Of a stretch of 64,000 nt of DNA, positions 60,009-64,000 are shown in pieces. Origin of the DNA: Vineibacter terrae (lineage in GTDB: Bacteria > Pseudomonadota > Alphaproteobacteria > Reyranellales > Reyranellaceae); contig NZ_VDUZ01000009.1 of assembly GCF_008039615.1 (NCBI RefSeq), positions 1 through 64,000 of the forward strand. The letters are read 5' to 3'. The translations under genes and the position numbers were made by a program. The notes beneath the pieces were generated by a model that saw only the letters and a list, made by a program, of their open reading frames with translations, made no database searches and was not told the DNA's origin. The first letter of the stretch is position 1; each line of letters begins with the position of its first letter.

Positions 60009-61638
60009 CGGCGCCTGACGCCGTCTGGCGCTTGGGCGGCAGCAGCACGCCGGGATTCATGACGCCGCTGGGGTCGATCGCGTCCTTGGCCCCCTGCAGC
60101 GCGGCGGCGAACAGGTCGGGGCGCTGCTTCTCGTACCAGGGCATGTGGTCGCGGCCGACGGCGTGATGGTGCGTGATCGTGCCGCCGAGCCGGTTCAGCA
60201 CATCCGAGCAGGCGTGCTTGATCGCCTGCCATTGATCGACCATGCCGCCGGGCCGCCCCTTGCCGTAGAAACTGAAATAGGGCGCCGGCCCGTCGGGATA
60301 GACATGCGTGAAACGGCAGGAGGCGATGGCGCCCGGTCCGCATTCGCGCCGCATCACGTCATGCAGGGCCGCCATCACGTTGGCGTGGAAGTCGCCGAAC
60401 CGGTCCCAGGTGATGGCGGTCTCGAAGGTGTCGAACAGCACGCCCAGCGGCGTGAGGATCTCGCGGAAGAACGGCATGCGGATGAAGGCGTTGCGCCAGG
60501 CGCCCGAGGCGCCTTCGCGATGGCCGCCGGTCGCCTCGAGCTGGTCCATGTCGGGCGTGCCGCCATGGTCGCGCACGCATTCCAGGGCGCGCGCCATCCA
60601 TGGCCCGACATCGTGGTCGGCCGACTCGAAGGCCAGCACCATCACGTCGGCCGTGCCGTCGCCGGCGCCGGTGGTATGGGCCTCGACGCGGTCCAGCAGA
60701 CGGACATTGGCAGGATAGAGGCCGGCCTGCGATATGGCGCGCACGGCGCCCCAGGCATCCTCGAACGTCCGGAAGCCGACCGACGTGCCGGCGCGAAAGC
60801 GCGGTCGGTCCTGCAGGCGCATCCAGGCCTCGGTGATGACGCCGAGCGCGCCTTCGGAACCGATCGCCAGCCGGTCGGGGCTGGGGCCGGCGCCGGAGCC
60901 GGGCAGGCGGAAGCTCTCCCACACGCCGCGCGGCGTGACCATGCGCACCTGCTCCACGAAATCGTCGATATGCGTGTAGAGGGTCGCGAAATGCCCGCCC
61001 GAGCGGGTGGCGATCCAACCGCCCAGGGTGGAATACTCGAAGCTCTGCGGGAAATGCCGCAGGGTCACCCCGTGCGGGCGCAGCTGCGCCTCGAGCTGCG
61101 GCCCCAGCACGCCGGCCTGGATGCGGGCGGCACGGCTGGCCTTGTCGACCTCCAGCACCTTGTCGAGGCGCTGCAGGTTGACCGAGACGACGCCCTTGAA
61201 GGCGTCGCCCACCACCGGCTCGACGCCGCCGACCACCGAGGAGCCGCCGCCGAAGGGAATGACCGCCACATCGTTCGACGCTGCCCAGTCCAGCAGGTCG
61301 ACCACGTCCTGCTCGCCGCCGGGATAGGCCACGACGTCGGGCGGGTTGGGCACGCGCCGCTCGAAGATGCGCACCGAGTCGATGAAGGACTTGCCGTAGG
61401 CGTGCACCAGCCGGTCCAGGCGCTCGCTGCTGCAGAAGCCCGCCAGCGCCTGCGGCACGGCCACGCGCGGGGCACGCAGCGTGTAATCTTCGGCGCGCGG
61501 CGGCGTGTCGTCGAACGTGGTGGCGCCAAATTTCGTGGCGGCCGTCTTGTGCACGGCGGTGCGTTCTTCCGGCGTCGCGCCTTCGCCCTCGAAGCCCCAG
61601 CCCCAGAATTTCATGCGCCGTGGCGGCAGGCCCGACAT
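59992..61638 (-). CDS. FAD-binding oxidase, alkyldihydroxyacetonephosphate synthase-like
   Basis: 548 residues. The PCMH FAD domain covers about 110-290: AVIPFGGGSSVVGG, TLGGWIATRSGGH and IGSEGALGVITEAW. The C-terminal domain includes THVYPDGPAPYFSFYGKG and HHHAVGRDHMPWY, the histidine-rich active-site region of AGPS. True AGPS makes ether lipids in eukaryotes and some bacteria; bacterial relatives more often oxidise hydroxy acids, so the reaction is uncertain. GGAGG precedes ATG 61638 by seven bases. Divergent from the epoxide hydrolase gene. Confidence 0.85.
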   Translation of the reverse strand: MSGLPPRRMKFWGWGFEGEGATPEERTAVHKTAATKFGATTFDDTPPRAEDYTLRAPRVAVPQALAGFCSSERLDRLVHAYGKSFIDSVRIFERRVPNPPDVVAYPGGEQDVVDLLDWAASNDVAVIPFGGGSSVVGGVEPVVGDAFKGVVSVNLQRLDKVLEVDKASRAARIQAGVLGPQLEAQLRPHGVTLRHFPQSFEYSTLGGWIATRSGGHFATLYTHIDDFVEQVRMVTPRGVWESFRLPGSGAGPSPDRLAIGSEGALGVITEAWMRLQDRPRFRAGTSVGFRTFEDAWGAVRAISQAGLYPANVRLLDRVEAHTTGAGDGTADVMVLAFESADHDVGPWMARALECVRDHGGTPDMDQLEATGGHREGASGAWRNAFIRMPFFREILTPLGVLFDTFETAITWDRFGDFHANVMAALHDVMRRECGPGAIASCRFTHVYPDGPAPYFSFYGKGRPGGMVDQWQAIKHACSDVLNRLGGTITHHHAVGRDHMPWYEKQRPDLFAAALQGAKDAIDPSGVMNPGVLLPPKRQTASGAATAVR

Positions 61639-61736
61639 GCGTGTCCTCCATTGATTGGCGTGTGCTTGCGCGCGATCTTGCTCTTCCATGCGTGGGGAAG
61701 GCAATGTGGCCTCCCGATATCCTCAGACAACCTGGC

Positions 61737-62987
61737 ATGCCCGAGAGTACACGCTTCGAAACGCCCGAGCCGTTCCGGATCACCATGCCGGACCAGCGCC
61801 TCGATGATCTCGACGAGCGGTTGCGGCGCTGGAAGCCGCCGGCTGGCATCGATCATGCCGGCTGGGACTATGGCACCGACCCTGCGTTCCTGCGCGAGCT
61901 GGTCGATCATTGGCGCTATGCCTACGATTGGCGGCGGCTCGAGGACGAGATCAACGGCTTTCCCAACTATCTCGTCGATATCGGCCCGCAACGCCTGCAT
62001 TTCATCCGCGAGCCCGGCACCATCGTGCGCGGCGCGCCGCCGCCGGTGCCGCTGCTGGTGACGCATGGCTGGCCCGGGTCGGTGGTCGAGTTCCTGCATG
62101 TGATCGACACGCTTGCCCATCCCGAGCGTCACGGCGGCGATGCGCTGGACGCCTTCGACGTCGTCGTGCCGTCGCTGCCGGGCTATGGCTGGTCGGCGCC
62201 GCCGGTGCGGGCCGACGGCACGGTCGGGCCGATCGGCCCGCGTGCGATTGCCGGCCTGTGGCATCGGCTGATGGTCGAGGCGCTGAACTACCAGCGCCCC
62301 TATGTCGTGCAGGGCGGCGACTGGGGCAGCACGGTATCGGCCTGGGTGGCCTTTGATCATCCCGTGACCAAGGGCGAGGGCGATGTCGAGACCGGTTGCC
62401 AGGCGCTGCATCTGAACATGATGGCGCTGCGCCCGGGCATCGACGAGCGCACCGCCGGCCTCACCGAGGCGGAGACGCAGTGGCTCGTCCAGGCGCGCGC
62501 CGGCCGCAGTGAGAAGACGGCCTATCAGCGCATCCAGTCGACCAAGCCGCAGACGCTGGGCGTCGGGCTCGCCGACTCTCCAGCGGGCCTCGCCGCCTGG
62601 ATCGTCGAGAAGTTCCACGGGTGGAGCGATTGCAAGGGCGATCCCGGCACGCGCTTCAGCATGGACCGCCTGCTCGACAACATCATGGTCTACTGGCTGA
62701 CGGGAACGGCCGGGACCGCGACCTGGCTCTATCGTGGCGTGATCGAGGAGAAGTCGCTGGCGCTGCCGCCGGGGAGGAAGGTCGAGGTGCCGACGGCTTT
62801 CGCCGCCTTTCCTGCCGACCTGGCGCCGCCGCCACCCGAGGCCTGGGTCGAGCGCGCCTTCAACCTGCGGCGCTACACGAAGATGCCGTCCGGCGGACAC
62901 TTCGCGGCGATGGAGGAGCCCGATTTGTGGGTCGCCGACATCCGCGACTTCGTGCGGCCGATGCGCTTCGGGGCTGCCAACGATTGA
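61737..62987 (+). CDS. Epoxide hydrolase (EHN-domain alpha/beta hydrolase)
   Basis: 416 residues. The N-terminal EHN domain (about 1-110) starts PFRITMPDQRLDDLDERL. HGWPGSVVEF supplies the oxyanion hole. The nucleophile is the Asp of QGGDWGSTVS, and the catalytic His lies in SGGHFAAMEEP near the C-terminus. It opens epoxides to diols with water. ATG 61737 fits the family N-terminus; upstream in-frame sequence belongs to the intergenic spacer. It precedes the GNAT gene by four bases, so the two are co-transcribed. Confidence 0.9.
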   Translation: MPESTRFETPEPFRITMPDQRLDDLDERLRRWKPPAGIDHAGWDYGTDPAFLRELVDHWRYAYDWRRLEDEINGFPNYLVDIGPQRLHFIREPGTIVRGAPPPVPLLVTHGWPGSVVEFLHVIDTLAHPERHGGDALDAFDVVVPSLPGYGWSAPPVRADGTVGPIGPRAIAGLWHRLMVEALNYQRPYVVQGGDWGSTVSAWVAFDHPVTKGEGDVETGCQALHLNMMALRPGIDERTAGLTEAETQWLVQARAGRSEKTAYQRIQSTKPQTLGVGLADSPAGLAAWIVEKFHGWSDCKGDPGTRFSMDRLLDNIMVYWLTGTAGTATWLYRGVIEEKSLALPPGRKVEVPTAFAAFPADLAPPPPEAWVERAFNLRRYTKMPSGGHFAAMEEPDLWVADIRDFVRPMRFGAAND

Positions 62988-62991
62988 GACC

Positions 62992-63510
62992 ATGCCGCAC
63001 CCCTATGCGATCCGGCTGGCGCGACGCAGCGAGCTGCGCACGGTCCAGCAGATCGAAAACATGGCGGACCTCGTCTTCCGCCGTGTCGCCATGCCGTGGG
63101 TGCTCGCCATGCAGCCGGCGCCGCTGCCGGTGCTGCAAGAGGCGTATCGGCGCGGCTGGCTCTGGGTCGCGGTCGACGGCATCAATCGTCCACTGGGGTT
63201 CGCGTTGTTGACGACCGTGGACGGCGAGGCCTACCTGCATCAGCTCTCGGTGCTGCCGCGCACCGCCGGCCGCGGCATCGGCTCGGCGTTGATCGAGAAC
63301 GCCTGTGACGCGGCGCGCGCGGCGGATCATCGCACGCTCCTGCTGTCGACGTATGACGGTGTGCCCTGGAACGCGCCTTTCTACGCCCGCCGCGGGTTCG
63401 GGATCGTGCCGCCCGGTGCCTACACGCGCGCCCTGCGCGGCTTGCGTCAGGAGGAGATCAGGCTGGGGCATCCGGCATGGCGCCGGGTGCTGATGCGGCG
63501 GGCCGTGTAG
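62992..63510 (+). CDS. GNAT-family N-acetyltransferase
   Basis: 172 residues. LHQLSVLPRTAGRGIGSALI carries the acetyl-CoA pyrophosphate loop (motif A, R-x-x-G-x-G/A). The C-terminal NAPFYARRGFGIV is the typical beta-5 to helix-4 segment. The acceptor is unknown. The ATG lies four bases after the epoxide hydrolase stop. Confidence 0.9.
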   Translation: MPHPYAIRLARRSELRTVQQIENMADLVFRRVAMPWVLAMQPAPLPVLQEAYRRGWLWVAVDGINRPLGFALLTTVDGEAYLHQLSVLPRTAGRGIGSALIENACDAARAADHRTLLLSTYDGVPWNAPFYARRGFGIVPPGAYTRALRGLRQEEIRLGHPAWRRVLMRRAV

Positions 63511-63588
63511 CGCCGTGGCGTCGCGGCGCATGCCGCCGGCGGCCGGCTTCGCTATAGTGCGCCGGCACGCGAGGCAGGAGCGCGATTG

Positions 63589-64000
63589 ATGGCAGGCGAG
63601 CAGCCGAAGATCAGCAAGGTCGACGTCCAGGAGGTCTTTCCGACGCCGCTGTGGATCGTCGACCTCGATCCTGCGACATATCGGCCGCTGAACGAGGCGC
63701 TGCGCGCCGAGATCGAGCGGCTGCTGACGCCGCGGCCGCCGATTCCCAAGGGCGCCAACTGGCAGACCGCGCAGGATCTGCACGAAAGCCCCAAGTTCGC
63801 GCGGCTGTGCGAGGTCGTGACGATGGCGGCGCGCGGCGCCATGCGCTGGTGGGGGCTCGAGGAGCACCCGCTGGTGATCACCGGCTGCTGGGCCAACATC
63901 AACCCGCCGGGCGCGCATCACCCGCGCCACACGCATCCCAACAACCTGCTGAGCGGCACCTACTACATCCAGGCGGGACCGGAGGCGGCGGAGATCGTGT
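63589..64000 (+). CDS. TIGR02466-type 2OG-Fe(II) oxygenase, N-terminal part (cut by window edge)
   Basis: 137 residues are visible before the window ends. VFPTPLWIVDL at the N-terminus, WANINPPGAHHPRHTHPNN and LSGTYYIQ are the blocks of the TIGR02466 family of putative 2-oxoglutarate and iron-dependent oxygenases. The His-rich segment contributes iron ligands in that model. GGAG lies eight bases upstream of the ATG, and a TATAGT box at 63553-63558 may be its -10. Family members are about 200-220 residues, so roughly a third is missing. Confidence 0.85.
   Translation, partial: MAGEQPKISKVDVQEVFPTPLWIVDLDPATYRPLNEALRAEIERLLTPRPPIPKGANWQTAQDLHESPKFARLCEVVTMAARGAMRWWGLEEHPLVITGCWANINPPGAHHPRHTHPNNLLSGTYYIQAGPEAAEIV

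Overview
The window is high-GC throughout, with dense, tightly packed genes, ATGA/GTGA translational overlaps, good GGAGG-type ribosome sites and several genes typical of Alphaproteobacteria (an NDUFS6-like CHCC zinc-finger protein, a TIGR02466-type oxygenase, multi-gene acyl-CoA operons, a SecA with a C-terminal zinc motif). The source is most likely a free-living, metabolically versatile alphaproteobacterium, perhaps Rhodospirillales/Reyranella-like. The genus cannot be fixed from this sequence alone. No rRNA, tRNA or CRISPR array was seen.

Layout. 1-0.5 kb: 3' end of an IS481-type transposase followed by three tandem 22-bp terminal repeats. 0.5-4.9 kb: MFS transporter, decayed dioxygenase fragment, crotonase, MaoC-like protein, small zinc-finger protein and a lipoprotein lipase-like hydrolase. 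4.9-23.8 kb: a surface-glycan island. It holds NeuB and NeuC-type enzymes for a nonulosonic (sialic or legionaminic-like) acid, an SGNH protein plus MBOAT pair for O-acylation, two paralogous GT-B-like 'surface carbohydrate' proteins, four methyltransferase-fold proteins (two paralogous, one closely resembling CmoA), a polysaccharide deacetylase, an asparagine synthase-like amidotransferase, a WbpG/HisF/HisH acetamidino-sugar cassette and a nucleotide-sugar dehydrogenase. The stretch 9.6-14.3 kb looks less GC-rich than the rest.

23.9-39.1 kb: a single-strand, roughly 15-kb locus built around SrfA, SrfB and SrfC homologues. It contains an actin/Hsp70-like ATPase (SrfB), a large P-loop GTPase-like protein (SrfC), two SrfA-type membrane proteins (one carrying a VWA domain), a proline-rich membrane protein with a Sel1-like tail, a secreted VWA protein and an FtsX/MacB-type ABC transporter. 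It is the best candidate in the window for a poorly understood multi-component system. 39.3-42.2 kb: secA with a clear promoter. 42.4-43.4 kb: a lower-GC Fic toxin with a small antitoxin-like partner.

43.5-59.1 kb: an acyl-CoA catabolic regulon. A TetR-acyl-CoA ligase-SDR-crotonase-nitronate monooxygenase operon runs leftward. A DUF35-thiolase-two CoA-transferase operon diverges from it. A five-gene oligopeptide/nickel-type ABC importer follows, divergent from a second, paralogous TetR. The two TetR intergenic regions share a 26-bp operator-like motif, suggesting that uptake and degradation of one compound class are co-regulated. Two copies of a roughly 129-bp multi-hairpin repeat bracket the importer's ATPase and permease genes.

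59.1-64 kb: ADP-ribosylglycohydrolase-like protein, AGPS-like FAD oxidase, epoxide hydrolase, GNAT acetyltransferase and the start of a TIGR02466 oxygenase-like gene.
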